This document shows, piece by piece, positions 11,432-23,498 of a stretch of 64,000 nucleotides of DNA (positions are counted from its first letter, which is position 1; every line of letters starts with the position of its first letter). The notes under the pieces are model-generated. The model worked only from the letters and a program-made list of their open reading frames with translations, was not told the origin of the DNA and did not search any database. The stretch is from Reticulitermes speratus. Its lineage: Eukaryota; Arthropoda; Insecta; Blattodea; Rhinotermitidae. Both the position numbers and the translations under genes were made by a program. The stretch is taken from assembly GCA_021186555.1 (NCBI GenBank), contig JAJKFL010000005.1, forward strand, positions 20,152,635 to 20,216,634, given 5' to 3'.

Positions 11432-11700
11432 AGCAATCCTTGTGCAGGCCTGTACAGGCCCTAAGGGTTCCAGGAGGTTGAGGCTCCCAGAATTTCAAGA
11501 CATTCGGCACAGGAAGGTGGTAAGTTTGTAAGCCATATGCACCAGCCACCTTTACCCCCCAGGAAATATTCCTGGTACTTATTTCTTTTAAAGGCTGAGT
11601 CGACCCCAGGGCCATAGTACGGCCGGAAGGAATCGAACCTGCGATCTTCCGGCTTGTAGCGCAGTGCTTCAACCAACTGCGCCACCGCGTGCCCCCATGT
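11432..11700 (-). mobile_element. tRNA-derived SINE (family B), nearly complete
   Basis: On the minus strand the element starts with GGCACGCGGTGGCGCAGTTG at about 11,690, an A-box match, and has a B box GGTTCGATTCC near 11,635. The body includes GACTCAGCC, CCTGGGGGGTAAAGGTGGCT and ends with GAGCCTCAACCTCC and GGGCCTGTACAGGCC. It matches the copy at 17,266-17,552 over its length, so both ends are well defined. Confidence 0.8.
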
Positions 11701-12324
11701 AGTGTGGTACCTGTATATAAATTTACCTCTGCAGTTTTGTATGGGTGCGGAACTCGGTCTCTCATACTGAGGGAAGAACATTGATTGAGGGTGCTGCAGA
11801 ACAAAATACTAATGAAAATATTTGGGTCAAAGAGACTGGGAGCAACAGAAAGCTGCAGAAATATACACATTGAGGGACTTCATAAATTATACTTATTTCA
11901 AACATATTAGTATTAGGATAATAAAATCCAAGAGGATGAGATTGGCGGGACAGTAGAGAGATCAGACATGCGTGCAAAATTTTAGTCTGAAAACTTGATG
12001 GCATGATCCTTCGATGGGAGGATAATATTGAAATGGATCTTAAACAGACAGGGTGAGAGGATGTGGGCTGAATTCGCCTGGCTGAGGATGGGGTCCAATG
12101 ACGTGATCGTATGTACACGGTAATGGAATTTCGGGTTCTACAAAGGCAGGAAATTTCTTGAGCAGCTAAAATGTAATTACCTTCTCAATGGCTGTCCAGC
12201 ATGGATTTAGTAATATGTGTAGCGTGTCCCGGCTCCTGTCTGCTTATGAAAAGAGGAAATTTTATCTGCAATGCTTGATTTGTGTCTGCAGTAAATGAAC
12301 GTATGGACCAATGATGCCGGACCG
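11701..12324. other. Spacer, no gene seen
   Basis: Minus-strand frames of about 80-118 codons here read out of the SINE and have no domain signature. Confidence 0.4.
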
Positions 12325-12470
12325 TGTGTACGTTTGTGGTGGCCAAAGTGATCCTGGGACAGAGTTTTCTTAGAGTGTTGGAATTTCCCCCTGTCTATTA
12401 TCATTATAAATGCTCCATATTCATTTTCATCTACCATCGACACTATATAATATGGATCCTGAAAGCGTTG
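12325..12470 (+). mobile_element. 5'-truncated copy of SINE family D
   Basis: The block TTTGTGGTGGCCAAAGTGAT followed by GTCTATTATCATTATAAATG and CTCCATATTCATTTTCATCT matches the body of the fuller copy at 12,640. The tRNA-like head is absent. Confidence 0.6.
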
Positions 12471-12639
12471 CTAATAAACAAAAATATTAATGCAAAATTA
12501 CCAAAAAAGAAATCGAGTTTTAAGTTTTCTGCTACGAACTGAGCTATTCATATATCTTCTACCATCACTCTCTACTTCAGTTAGCTGTCCATACTTTTCA
12601 TGTCTGCTATGTGCTACTGTCAGGGTTCACTGTTATCAG

Positions 12640-12860
12640 TACCAAGGCTGCACCATAGCTCAGTCGGTTATTCACCGTCTTTTCACCACCGAGGCACAGG
12701 TTCCATCCCAGCGGAGTTCTTGTCGGCTTTGTGGTGGACAAAGTGACACTGGTACAAGATGTTCTCATGGTAATTCGGTTTTCTCCTGTCCATTATCATT
12801 CTACCGATGTTCCATATTCATTTGTCTATCATCCAAGGGACGGCCAGTAGGCAGACTGGA
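12640..12860 (+). mobile_element. tRNA-derived SINE (family D)
   Basis: The head GCTGCACCATAGCTCAGTCG contains an A box, and AGGTTCCATCCC near 12,700 is a B box. The body carries TTTGTGGTGGACAAAGTGAC and CTGTCCATTATCATTCTACC, shared with the truncated copy about 330 bases upstream. It ends near 12,840-12,860. Confidence 0.65.
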
Positions 12861-14297
12861 GGCCACAATTCCAACATATATCGCATCATGTCATCCCAAG
12901 AAAAAAAATATGATCAGTACCATGTTACAGGATAATTTAAAAATTCCGAAATTGTGGTAAATATGCCTGAAGGCGGTTAACTCTAGGAAAGAATAAATAA
13001 ATTTAATAGGCGAAATTTACAAGATTCTGAAGGTTATATATATATATATGCTAACTGGTAATTTTACTGATTTTTAAGTCGTTATGAATACGTTGCATGA
13101 AGATCTGTAGTTGATATTGCAATGGGTACAATTTATTGTTTAAACCCCAGTGGCAACTATATCTACCACCTGCTTTAACATTGGAAAGCTCTGCAGTTTC
13201 CCCACAGAGTGTGTGCATGTGACATTACTAGGAATAAACAGCTGTTATGTTCCTAAGCAGCCTGAAGCAGTTGGTCTTTACAATGGAGATGAAGGTTGTT
13301 TTCTGTGAAGTAGGAACTGAATTTTGTGTACACCTTAGGTTTCAGTTCTTAAAAGTGTTAAGTGTAGAAGTGTAAATAGACTTCGCCGAAATTTAGCTTT
13401 CGTGTTGTACTACATCATGTGAGGAAATTTGCTACAAATAACATAACTGAGCTACCGTATGCGGTCAAGCCCCTTTCAGATACAAGTTTTGCTGTTATTG
13501 ACGATACTGCTGCACTAAATTATAATATGTAGGCCTTCTGTACACACCCATGTATATCTCTACTTGGCCACCGGCCAAAAGTGCATTGAACCAGGGTCAT
13601 CCAATTAGTGTAGACTTGAGATACAGGTCGTGTTATTTCATTGATCCACAGCGGAAAGCGCTTAGTTTGTAAACAGGCGGAGGAGAACCCAAACGAGTTA
13701 ATATGCGAATCATAATTCATTGCCAGATATGGTGCTTAATGCCAGGAAAAGAGGCTTCCTGACCGGAAAGTTAGAACAGTGGTTCCAAACTGTGTTCCGA
13801 CGAAAAAAAAAATTAAGAAAGAGAAAAGAATAAAGGAAACAGCAAGGAGTATATTTCGACGCACTGAATTACATTATTGAAAACCATTCCTGATTATTCT
13901 GAATTGCACTTGTCATGCTTTCAGATTTCAGAAATGTTCAAATGAAACTGTAAAACAACGTCATACAAGTCTTCGAATATTATCGTCCAGACATCAGTCA
14001 ATCTGGACTGACCAACAAAAAAGTGAGGCTCATGGAACTGTTACCGATGGTTACGTCCAGATTTGCGGAAATGGCATATCGAGGTCAGATTTACGAGAAT
14101 TGGCGTTCTCATTGTGGTCAATATGCCGATTTTATTCTTTTGGGATGTGACGCAATATAGTTTATAAACGTTTCTACTGTTGTCTCCATATTCAAGAGAG
14201 TCTACACCGAAATATGCGGATGACTATCAGTGGCAGTAATAGGGACGAGGATTCTTTGAATAAAGAGTTTTATTTATCATTACATTAGACCTAATTA
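12861..14297. other. Long spacer, no gene seen
   Basis: There is a short (TA)n run at 13,033-13,049. A hAT-like terminal word CAGTGGTTCCAAACTG at about 13,778 has no partner that I could find. No coding frame above about 66 codons is present. Confidence 0.4.
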
Positions 14298-15553
14298 CGA
14301 GGGTTGCCCAAAACGTTTTGCAACACTTTCTGTACTTTACTCAAAATCTACAGGAAATACCTGCAATTTTTTTCTCACGGGGGTCGTGAAAATGGCGTGG
14401 TATGGTGATCTGCATTTTAAACAACGGGCTGTTACTGGATTTCTTGTGGCAGAGAAGGAATCAGTAATTAACTTTCACAAGAAATGTATACGGTGTCAGT
14501 GCTGTTGATAAAAGCGCTGTTAGTCGTTGGACTTCACGAATTGCTGGTTCCGAGAAAGGCCAAGTGGAGCTCAGTGACGCGCGTCGCTCTGGCCAGCCAG
14601 CCAACAGCAGTCACTCAGGTGTTGCTTCGACGTGCTGATAAGCTCATTCGAAATGACCGACGGCTTACAAACTTGCAACTGAGCGAGCTCTCACTATCCA
14701 AGGGAAGTGTGAACAACATTATTGATGCCTTCGGATATTCAAAAGTGTGTGCTCTTTGGGTTCCATGAATCCTAACCGACTATCACAACACTGTGTGGAA
14801 AGAGGTGTGTTCAGATTTCCTCTCTCGTTACGACGCTGATGGCGAAGGCTTCTTGTCACTCTCCCGTTACGACGCTGATGGCGAAGGCTTCTTGTCACAG
14901 ATCGTCACTGGGGATGAAATATTGATCCATCACTTTGAACCGCAGACAAAAAGACAGCCAATGGAATGGCATCATGCAGCTTCTTCTCGAGGCTACCCCT
15001 TCAGCAGGGAAAGTCTATTGCCACTCTTTTTGGAGGGGGGATGCAGAAGGGATGATTTTGTTAGACATATGCCACGTGGTCAAACCATTAACTCAGATCT
15101 GAACATTAATGCCCTTAAAACCTTGCAGAAGTCTTTCAGGGGAGTTAGATTTACAAAAATGTTGCTGAAACCCTGCTTCAGCACGACAACACACAAGTTT
15201 GCAAGCACAGGAAGCAATCACAAAACTCGGATAGACTGTTCTGCCCCATCCACTATACAGCCCAGATCTTGCTCCTTCAGATCTCCACCTCTTTGGAGCC
15301 CTCAAAGATGGCATCCGTGGGAAAAGGTTTGGGAGTGATGATAAGGTTATTGAAGAAATGAAGAAGTGGCTGCGAGTACGATGCTCTTGTTTCTCGCTGG
15401 CGTTAAGGCTGTTGAAGTTGATGGAGAATATGTAGAAAAATTAGGTGTGTAATACATCCATCTAGTTATCCTATGAATATGTTCAACGAATTAAATAACA
15501 AAGTACTAGCAATTAAAAGAAGTGTGTTGAAAAACCTTTTTGGGCAAACTTCT
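14298..15553 (+). mobile_element. Inactivated mariner-family DNA transposon
   Basis: The 1256-bp element has terminal inverted repeats: GAGGGTTGCCCAAAACGTTT at the left, and GAAGTTTGCCCAAAAAGGTT reading inward from the right end. TA dinucleotides flank both ends. The transposase reads on the plus strand from about 14,392 (MAWYGDLHFKQRAVTGF) to about 15,435. Recognisable parts are the IVTGDE catalytic aspartate near 14,910, HHFEPQTKRQPMEWHH near 14,932-14,980, MPRGQTINSD near 15,068-15,098, a decayed LQHDN block near 15,180 and a decayed SPDLAPSD-like block near 15,260. This is the DD34D order. Many stops and frameshifts make it dead. An in-frame tandem duplication of 39 bases lies just before IVTGDE. 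Confidence 0.85.
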
Positions 15554-16344
15554 TAAATTTTACCTTTTATGATCCAACAAATAATCAGAAATAAACACCT
15601 GAATCTGTGTTAAAAATGCTGAGTGATATAAGAGAACACGTGTCTACATCTGCTACGAGTAAGATTTTGCAGATATCATTGGCCAGAATCTATTTATTGC
15701 CTATTTAGACGTATTACTGCAAACACAATCTGTTTTCCCAAGAATACCAGAATTCTCCGTCTGCTATTTTTGAATAGGAATGCGATTTTGTTAGGTGACA
15801 AAAAGTGCGCTTGATATCAGTTGAAGCTATGAATGAAATTACTGATGGAATTCAATTCACGTTTCTGTTGCGGCCGTCGTCCATACAAAACTACTGTCAC
15901 TGCAAAACAAAATTAAAATTTATTTTGCCTTTCTTTTGTTAACTCGCCATGTCGAATATTGTTAGAAAAATAATGTAGATATTAATGAACTCTAATATTT
16001 TGTGCCGTGTACGAATATGTTCTGCGATAAACCTTCTTCGAGAAGACTTATAATATCTATTTAAGGTACATGTAGCATGGGGAATGCTATACTCGTATTA
16101 GATTCATAACCATCGAAAGTAAATTCGCCCCATAAATTGTAGGGTATATCCAAATTATCAAACTTCATCGAAATCTAATTAGCAGTTTCGGGGATAAAAC
16201 CTGTGGACAGACAGACAAGATCTCCCCATTTTGTAATATGTAGTGGTTTATCGTCCATTACAAATGTCATGTCTATAACTCCATAATTTGGTCTGCTGGG
16301 ATTGCCCAGTTTCTATTTTCTGCCACAGAAGTAATATTTGAATG
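15554..16344. other. AT-rich spacer, no gene seen
   Basis: No open frame or repeat was recognised, apart from a generic low-complexity stretch near 16,130-16,210. Confidence 0.4.
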
Positions 16345-16470
16345 GGTTCCACGGAGCTTTCCGTGGGAGTAAAGTGACGGAAGCGTGAACCTGACAACTC
16401 GCCTCCATCTAGTGCCAGGGCTAAGAATGAGTTGATCTATACCTCCACACCCCCATATGCGTGTATCTTG
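16345..16470 (+). mobile_element. 3' fragment of SINE family A
   Basis: AAAGTGACGGAAGCGTGAAC, CTCGCCTCCATCTAGTGCCA and CTAAGAATGAGTTGATCTAT match the 3' half of the family A copies at 17,600 and 27,613. The tRNA-like head is missing. Confidence 0.6.
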
Positions 16471-17265
16471 TACAGGGGCAATTTTATCCGTTACGTTTAC
16501 AGATCTCATGTTCGTGTATATGCTGTAATGGCTGGGCCATTAGTCTCATAAAGAGAAGCGCCTTGTGGAGGCAGGGATAGTCATTTAATACTGCAGACAT
16601 TTAGACATAATAATATTCACGTAACTGATAAAACTGCTACAGATGTCGGAGGGAAATTCAGTTATTCTTGCACGAGGAGTTTAATGGATAGAAGATAATT
16701 TGGCATAGGATCCGACCCTCATCGGAGTCTGATATTTACCATAACTACAAAGCTTTAACAATGTCACAGGTGAGCTATAGTAATCAGATAATTTCGAGTT
16801 GAATTCAGGGGACTGCAGAATCACAAGAAAGGCTAGTGTCTAGTCTGTAATCACCGTGGATGCCTTGTCATGCTCCTGTGTTTACTAACACGCTTGAGAT
16901 CCTGAAAGAGCCCTTCATTGGTGCAAGAAAAGTTACTGCTGCTTTTTGCCAGTTACTTGCGTCGTCTTTTGAAGTGTTCTTTATATGGAGAGGGTTTCAG
17001 TGGCAGCAGGACAGCTGATATGTATTCCGATGTTACCAGTTGGTATCTGGACTTCGATATTGGCTAATGTGGTTGTGGTTCTTCGCGTGTTCCCTCAGCT
17101 ATTCCATCGTGTCTCACGCTGTCCAGTTCACCATAACCATCATTTTACTCGCACTCTTTTGACCAACACCAAGGCAGAGTATTTAACTTTACCGTTTCCA
17201 GCCTGTCTGGGAACCCTATAATACAGAAAGTACACCACCACCATCAGTCTAATCGACTTTAAAAG
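16471..17265. other. Spacer, no gene seen
   Basis: A 78-codon plus-strand frame (16,985-17,221) has no recognisable domain. Confidence 0.4.
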
Positions 17266-17552
17266 GTAAAGCAATCCCTACACAGCCCCTGGAGGTTGAG
17301 GCTCCCAAATTTCCAGACAATCGGCACATGAAGGTGGTACGGTTGTCAGCCCTAAGCACCGGCCGCCTTTACCCCCCAGGAGATATTCCTGTTACTCATT
17401 TCTGTTAGAGGCTGAGTCGACGCCAGGGCCATAGTGCGGCCGGAAGGATTAAGTCAATGAAAAAATCCAATGATCCCATCGGGAATAGAACCCGCGACCT
17501 TCCGGCTTGTAGCGTAGTGCCTCAATCAACTGCGCCACCGCGTGCCTCCTAC
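17266..17552 (-). mobile_element. tRNA-derived SINE (family B), complete copy
   Basis: The minus-strand head is GGCACGCGGTGGCGCAGTTG with a B-box-like GGTTCTATTCC near 17,490, and the body matches the copy at 11,432 to its 3' end GAGCCTCAACCTCC. About 25 extra bases (near 17,450-17,475) separate head and body compared with the other copy. Confidence 0.8.
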
Positions 17553-17557
17553 AATCT

Positions 17558-17558
17558 C

Positions 17559-17595
<37 letters not shown>

Positions 17596-17597
17596 TG
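17558..17597. repeat. (TTA)n microsatellite
   Basis: About thirteen tandem copies of the trinucleotide TTA lie between a family B SINE and a family A SINE. Confidence 0.95.
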
Positions 17598-17599
17598 CG

Positions 17600-17880
17600 T
17601 TTTCGGTATAGTGACTAGACTACAGGCTGGACCACCCAGGGATTGAATCCCAGCAGGAACAAGCGATTTTTCTCTTCTCCAAAATGTCCAGATCGGCTCT
17701 GGGGCCCACTCAGCCTCCTATCAATTGGGTGACGATGTGCTTTCCCTCGGGGATAAAGCGGCGTGATGTTGACAGTTCACCTAGGTCTAGTGTTGAGGTT
17801 ACGAATGAAGCTGTAACTGTGCTGTGCTCCCTCTATTTTCCTCCATGGCGTGGACAGGGGCAGATTATTATTATATCATT
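17600..17880 (+). mobile_element. SINE family A, nearly complete, plus strand
   Basis: The head GGTATAGTGACTAGACTACA is followed by a B-box-like GGGATTGAATCCC at 17,638-17,650. The body shows AAAATGTCCAGATCGGCTCT, GGGGCCCACTCAGCC, GGGGATAAAGCGGCGTGATG, GTTACGAATGAAGCTGTAAC and CCATGGCGTGGACAGGGGCA. The 3' end runs into an ATTATTAT-type simple repeat, as also seen at 27,850. Confidence 0.75.
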
Positions 17881-19225
17881 ATCATTATGATCATTCGCTT
17901 TACACATCAGTCACGAAAGTGGTTCAGTCCTTTAAAAGTTTCAAATAAAAGTTGAAATGTATGTATTGTTTTTCCTATATTTGATCCGTATTCTGCCAAT
18001 CTCGTCGTTTTTAGTTATTCACAAATGTATTTTGTTTGTAGATTATTTAACGACGCTCCAAGCTTATCAGATTATCTTATGTAAGATAATGGATTGGATA
18101 GGACGTGAAAGCGGTCGCGGCCTAACTGAGCTACTATCCCGACATTTATCTGATGGTGCTGGGGAAAATCGCGAGAACTCTCAAGATAGTCCTTTTCCCA
18201 GCCAAAATTCGAAGCGGGCACCTCTCGAGTACAAGTTAGATGTGCTCCGGCTTGAGCCAAGGTTTTCTTGGTAAGCTGAATTATTATAAAGTTTTTGAGG
18301 AGGATCCTTTACTGAGAGGTTTACAGTTCTAAACGAGTAGTGTCAGTGATGAAGCTTCTCTATATAATCTTCTGTCCTTCGCAAATCAAAGTAATGGTTT
18401 GTATTTCCGATATTGGAAGACGAAAGGTGGTAGCAAGTAATTAGATGTAACAGCCGAGAGTCATGAAGCTGCACTGCGCATGCCTGGACAAAAGGTGGGT
18501 GACTGACCTCTGTAATCGTCGACAGCTGTTGTGCCGCGTCACAGATTATCCTAGTGGAGATCAGCTCCCGTTATTAACAGAAACTTTCCGGGTAAACGCT
18601 TAATAATTGACAGACAGATGATAAGAAATCTGACGCATCAGTAGTGGTTCTTCTTTCCTATCAGGACGTAACCGAAGTGGCTTGCAGTTGTGAGTTTACG
18701 TACATCTATTTATCTGAATTATTCATCTTCAAAACTAGTGAACAGATTTCCATCAAATTTGGTATGTGGAGTCTGCACCAACACTTCTAGAGCGAAGTTT
18801 ATTTTAGTCTGCATACGTTCAGTATAAGCACTCCTTGACAGGAAAAGTAAACCTTATCAAATTTCTCAAAAACCGCTCCCTCAAAACCACTGGTACACAA
18901 TAAAAAACATGGATTATATATATATATGTTGTATGTAGTACTTATATAGAGATTATATATATAGGGGCGTGGCTAGGGGATGCGTGTGGTGCCGCCTCAT
19001 CGGGCAGCAGAGTGGGTGTTAAAATTATTATTATAAACGAAGAAATCTGATTTTCTGCGTTCCACAAATTTTAAATTATTGGGCCGAGACAAGGAAATTC
19101 AATAAATAATTGTGATTTTGTTTAAAGTTTGGAATTGCTGTTAGGGGCAGCGGTGAATCGACGTGCTGTGTAGTAGGCAGTGTCTGATCGTATGCTTTCA
19201 TGGGCGCAACACAGGAGTGTGACTG
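17881..19225. other. Spacer with one possible SINE, no gene
   Basis: Apart from the SINE-like stretch at 18,090-18,268, nothing was identified. TA-rich runs occur at 18,915-18,960. Confidence 0.4.
18090..18268 (-). mobile_element. Possible tRNA-derived SINE remnant
   Basis: Minus-strand sequence GGAGCACATCTAACTTGTAC followed by GAGAGGTGCCCGCTTCGAAT has tRNA-like spacing with a weak B box. The body includes GGGAAAAGGACTATCTTGAG. No second clean copy in the window confirms it. Confidence 0.35.
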
Positions 19226-19227
19226 TA

Positions 19228-19345
19228 CTGTATATGCTTCTGTATATAAATTTCCCATCTTCTGTGGAACCCAGAGGTTCATTACCTTGTTTACAAGAGC
19301 TCGCCACTAGACCCTACCCTGAGCCATATCAGTTCAGTCTACATC
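19228..19345 (-). mobile_element. 3' fragment of an RTE-type LINE
   Basis: The stretch CCCAGAGGTTCATTACC, TTACAAGAGCTCGCCACTAG and CCTGAGCCATATCAGTTCAG matches the LINE 3' ends at 24,075, 26,619 and 28,149. It encodes only the degraded C-terminal tail. Confidence 0.65.
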
Positions 19346-19589
19346 CTCATGTTCTGCTGCTTTTGCGTTGTGTATTTAGTACGCTGTCGGTACCGAGAAT
19401 ATAAGGCGAGTGACTGTGAATGTAGAGCATTGGTGGATTGATATGGACCGAGGAAGACGAAGTACTCGGCGAAAATTCTGTCCCAGTGTCGTAATATTTA
19501 ACGATGTGTTTCATGCTTCTCTTAGTTCACGTCATGAAGGCACAGTACAGGTATAGATCCTGACTTTTAACTTTATGGTAGATTTAGAT

Positions 19590-19800
19590 GGGTTGTCAGA
19601 TTCACGCCCCGGCTGCTTTACCCACGGAGAAGGCGCATCCGGCACCAATTGGAGTTTGGGTGGGCACCAGAGCCGGAATGGACACTTTGGAGAAGACAAA
19701 TTCCTTGCCCCTACCGAGAATCGAACAACGGTTCCCTGATCATCAAGCCCTTAGCCTAGTTACTACATCCACTGAACTATATCGGCTCGACGTCAAGATT
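19590..19800 (-). mobile_element. SINE family A, 5' two-thirds
   Basis: The minus-strand head GCCGATATAGTTCAGTGGAT is followed by a B box GTTCGATTCTCGG near 19,722 and by AGGGGCAAGGAATTTG, CCAAAGTGTCCATTCC, GGTGCCCACCC and AAAGCAGCCGGGGCGTGAAT. This copy has the clearest tRNA-like head of the family. Confidence 0.75.
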
Positions 19801-20884
19801 AATATGGGATACAAAAAAAAAAGCAAAGAAATTTTGTACTCTGTTGAAAACCTTTTCCCTTTTAAAGATTCCATTCTTCTGCGACACGACGCCTTACGAA
19901 TCTACACGGCGTCATATACCAGACGTCTAGTATCTTCATCAATACCACTGGGAGAATCTCATAGCTTTCTACTCCTGTTTCCAAACTAATGTGGTACGCA
20001 AAGAAAAGAGTGACGAAACGTCAGAAACAGTCTTCGTCAGTGGCTAGTTGGTAAAGGTTCGTGGGTTATTTAATGATTCTCCATCAACTGGGGGAGATTA
20101 TTTGGTGTCGAAGTAGACTAGAGCACGATTGCGTACTAACTGGAAAAACAGGCAATGAAGCAATTAGGCCTGTGATTTACTCCAATGTACTGTCTCAGAA
20201 ATCGTCTGTTAGGCATGAGGAAAACCATGTAAAATTTTAGAATAGCCACTGCTTCTGTTAATCGATCAATGAGTTGTGAGATCTGAGGGTTATGACAGCG
20301 GTGAATATGAATGTCGCGGTCTTCCGTGGTGTGACACGGATATCTAGCAAGTTACACGACGTTATAAACCAGAAGACCGAAATCTTCGATCAATCAGTTA
20401 ACCACTAATGTTTATTAAATTGAGTTTTGAGTCCTAATAAGAGAGCAGGTGATGAATAAGACCGAGTAAATCCATTTAAGGTGAATAAACGCTAGAGTCT
20501 GAAAATGAAATGGCAACGGCAGTGTGAGAGAATGACTTAAATTCATGCTGTTTTAAATTCCATACCTGACAATAAACATTAAAGCTGTACTTTACAGTCA
20601 CTTAAGCAAAGTGGTTCTTGTAGGTCCGCCCCATTGTAGTGTGCAGAACATGGAATAAGGCAGCACACTTTAGCAGTGTGAACCCAGGTGAGCCTATTGT
20701 GCAATATTGTGATGAAACGGCCCTTATGAAGTGCTTTGAAAAGTATATGCTGTATTAAAGTGTTACCCAATATCCTGTTGAAACAGTCTGCAATAAAACC
20801 AACAATATGTAGACCTGTTTTCTTATCATACTGGAAAAATTATCCTACTGAGTTTTGACATCTTGCAGGATCGTGAATTCATAC
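19801..20884. other. Spacer, no gene seen
   Basis: Small unrelated frames only. No repeat was assigned. Confidence 0.4.
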
Positions 20885-20925
20885 CGATGTTTCGGGAAAA
20901 TACACTGCCTCCATCTTTAGGATGA
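20885..20925 (-). repeat. Hairpin motif (CTAAAGAT … CCCGAAAC), weak copy
   Basis: On the minus strand CCTAAAGATGGAGG is followed by eleven bases and TTCCCGAAACATCGG. The layout is that of the other motif loci, but the stem pairs poorly here, so this looks like a decayed copy. Confidence 0.45.
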
Positions 20926-21349
20926 CAGAATTAGATGCTGATTGCTCCGATTGGCCACATTCCTTGCAGTCTTCCTATATAGTTCGACACATTTCCTCCT
21001 CCCAGTCACGTTAGTGCTTACCTGAACTTAATTCAGTCACCCAAAGATCACAGAAGCAGGTTCCTCAGAAACTTCGGTATCCTTTTTCGCATTGCTTATA
21101 TCCTAAAACATGCACTGATTTATTTGAATTTCCGATTTAACATAACACGTATTTTGTCCATGGGTTGGCTTACGTTATGTTAATCTTGTATATGCATTTT
21201 TAATAAACTTCTTCACAATGTAAGCAGGAGCAGGAAACTTAACGTCTGAATTGACGCACGAATGGTAATTAATGTGCGCAATAACAGGACACTTTAACTT
21301 GGTAACTGACACATTAAATATGGTAGTCCACACACACCGAAGTCACGGT

Positions 21350-21602
21350 TGTGTGTTGGTACTTCTGCTTGTGTCCAGGAGCACCCGAGCTAAAATCTCC
21401 GCCCGGAGATCGGCTATCCTTCCTGAAGTGTTTCGTGGAGCTCCTCGGCCCCACTTGACAAATCCCGGGATAGTTCCTCAAATTAGGACACAGCAACATA
21501 TCTCCACGTCTGTCTCCAGTTCTTTATTTACTAATCATCGTAACATTGAATGTCAGATATTAGCTGTTGACAGTGTCGTTAAATAAACCATAAATAAAGT
21601 AG
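21350..21602 (+). mobile_element. SINE family C-like copy
   Basis: A body block CTTCCTGAAGTGTTTCGTGG and the 3' end TTGACAGTGTCGTTAAATAA followed by ACCATAAATAAAG are shared with the family C element at 10,441. The tRNA-like head is poorly preserved. Confidence 0.45.
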
Positions 21603-21844
21603 TACTGTACAAGACACAAATATTGAACCGTTCATACTGTTCATTAAATTCAGACTGTAAAAGTACAAGAATGTAACATCAAACCTGTCTTATATCATTT
21701 GCTGCAAATACCTGATTGATCGTTTTATGCAGTGACGTGCATATGGTTGCTTCGCGACGAAAGGGCGGTTAGCGTAAATGTATTTACATTACCTTACGTC
21801 GTCTGCTATCAATAAGAAAAAACACCGGACACGTTATTGTAGCA

Positions 21845-21965
21845 TTAACGCTCTAGACTCGTATTTGGGATGTGCCCGGTTCGAAAAATATCCTGTCAGA
21901 GGTATTTCATGGTTTTCCTCAGTCTCGCTGTGGCAGTGTTGGTAAGGGCTCCACGGGTTTAGTAT
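21845..21965 (+). mobile_element. Possible SINE head and body fragment
   Basis: GCTCTAGACTCGTATTTGGG followed by TGCCCGGTTCGAAAAATATC has tRNA-like spacing, and TTTCATGGTTTTCCTCAGTC matches the body block of the family C-like copies. Confidence 0.4.
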
Positions 21966-23191
21966 ATTCCACTCAATGGAAAATATTATTTTCTCCCTTT
22001 AGGCTTTTCATAGTCTTCGTTTTGTCTTCCCCTGTCCGGAGACTTATTGTTTTTGTAACAAATTTTAACATTGATATAATAAAGGTTTCGACAGTTTATT
22101 TCTTATATGTAAATGTACCAACTTTAAATGTACCGCGAGTTGCGCCTAAGGGGTCCGCGATTTGAGGTAATTTTGGCGACGGGAACTCTGTAAAATGTTC
22201 GTGGTACCAGAAAGGTTAAGAAGGAATATTTTAGGCAAATGTTATAATAGTTCCTCAAATATGCCACGACCACTTTCTTCCAACTCTTTTCCGGTTTATC
22301 ATTCAGCAATAATCCTACTTATGGTGCTACATGAGGTGAGAAACTGCTGTCAGTCGTGGTAAAATAAACCACTGATGAAAAGAAGACCAAACGGAGAAGG
22401 TAGAAAGAAAGAAATTGAAGAGACAGAAAGAATGACCTTTAATGCATTATACGACGCTGTTTCAGCTGTAGAAGTTATATAGCTCGAAACGAGTGTAGAG
22501 CCAACAATGATGCAGAAGACAGTCGTAGCCTATTGAAAACCGTTAACGGGACATTCGCCTGGAGAGACTGACGAGACCTACGTAGGTTTCAGTCAGATTA
22601 CCCGATAGTTCAGCCAAGAATCGAACTGGATACCTCCATCGCACAAAAGTTTCCCTGACACTAGTCTGCTCGGCAAAAGGAGCATCGCATAGTAAGTTGG
22701 ACCTAACTGCAAATATGACGATTATTTCTTCGGTTAGACGTCCTTCAAGCTTCAGTAGGTTCGATCGCGGAGGGAGCTAGAAGCCATCATCCTGAACGGT
22801 ACCGTTAGGTTTGAAAACCTGTAACGGGCCCTACTGACCTCGAGCTTGGCAGCCTGAAGCCTATTGAAAGACACAGGTGACGCAACTCCTCTACAGACAT
22901 TCCACAGAGATGAATCCTATGAATTATGCATAGAAATTCTTTACAATTCAGGGTTGTTCAACCTATAGCCTGTGGCATGGATATGACCGTAAACTCTTCA
23001 TTCAATGTCAGTTGAAATACGACTAGCAAAAACCGTCTGGTTTCTACTAGAATTTATGCGTCCAGATTACTTCGGATAGATATGAAAGTAACAGTTATCT
23101 ACTGGTCTACAATGAAATAGAAACCAGCAAGATGAAGGATTATGGACATCTTCTGTGTGAGCCAGCGCTAATTATATTTTAAAAATAAATT
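21966..23191. other. Spacer, no gene seen
   Basis: A tRNA-like minus-strand word GGTATCCAGTTCGATTCTTG near 22,618-22,637 may mark another old SINE. Nothing else was recognised. Confidence 0.35.
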
Positions 23192-23350
23192 TGCCATGCG
23201 GTGGTTAGCACAGTTATTTCGTATTCGCAAGTCAAGGACCCAAAACTACTCCAGAAGAACGACTACCCTTCCTGAGACTTTTCGTAATTTGTCCCAGTTC
23301 CTCCAAGTGACTACGAAACAAGGACGATCATGTCCTGTCACTTGGCGTTA
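23192..23350 (+). mobile_element. Possible tRNA-derived SINE fragment
   Basis: CATGCGGTGGTTAGCACAGT has an A-box-like order, and CCTTCCTGAGACTTTTCGTA resembles the body block of family C. The B box is poorly preserved. Confidence 0.4.
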
Positions 23351-23498
23351 TATACCGTTACAGTTCACAAATATGTCGTTATGGAAGAAATAAAAGAAGG
23401 AAATAAAGTTCTGTTATTTTGACACTGTTTCTTCCGTGCCTCTTGACTAAATTATTCATTCACAGCATCAACAAATGCACATTTGGCACATAAGGCTC

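Noticed and set aside
11620-11700. A tRNA gene on the minus strand (GTGGCGCAGTTGG … GGTTCGATTCC)
   Set aside because: A second copy with the same non-tRNA body exists at 17,266, which shows it is a SINE.
13768-14260. A hAT element starting at CAGTGGTTCCAAACTG
   Set aside because: No matching right end, duplication or transposase piece was found.
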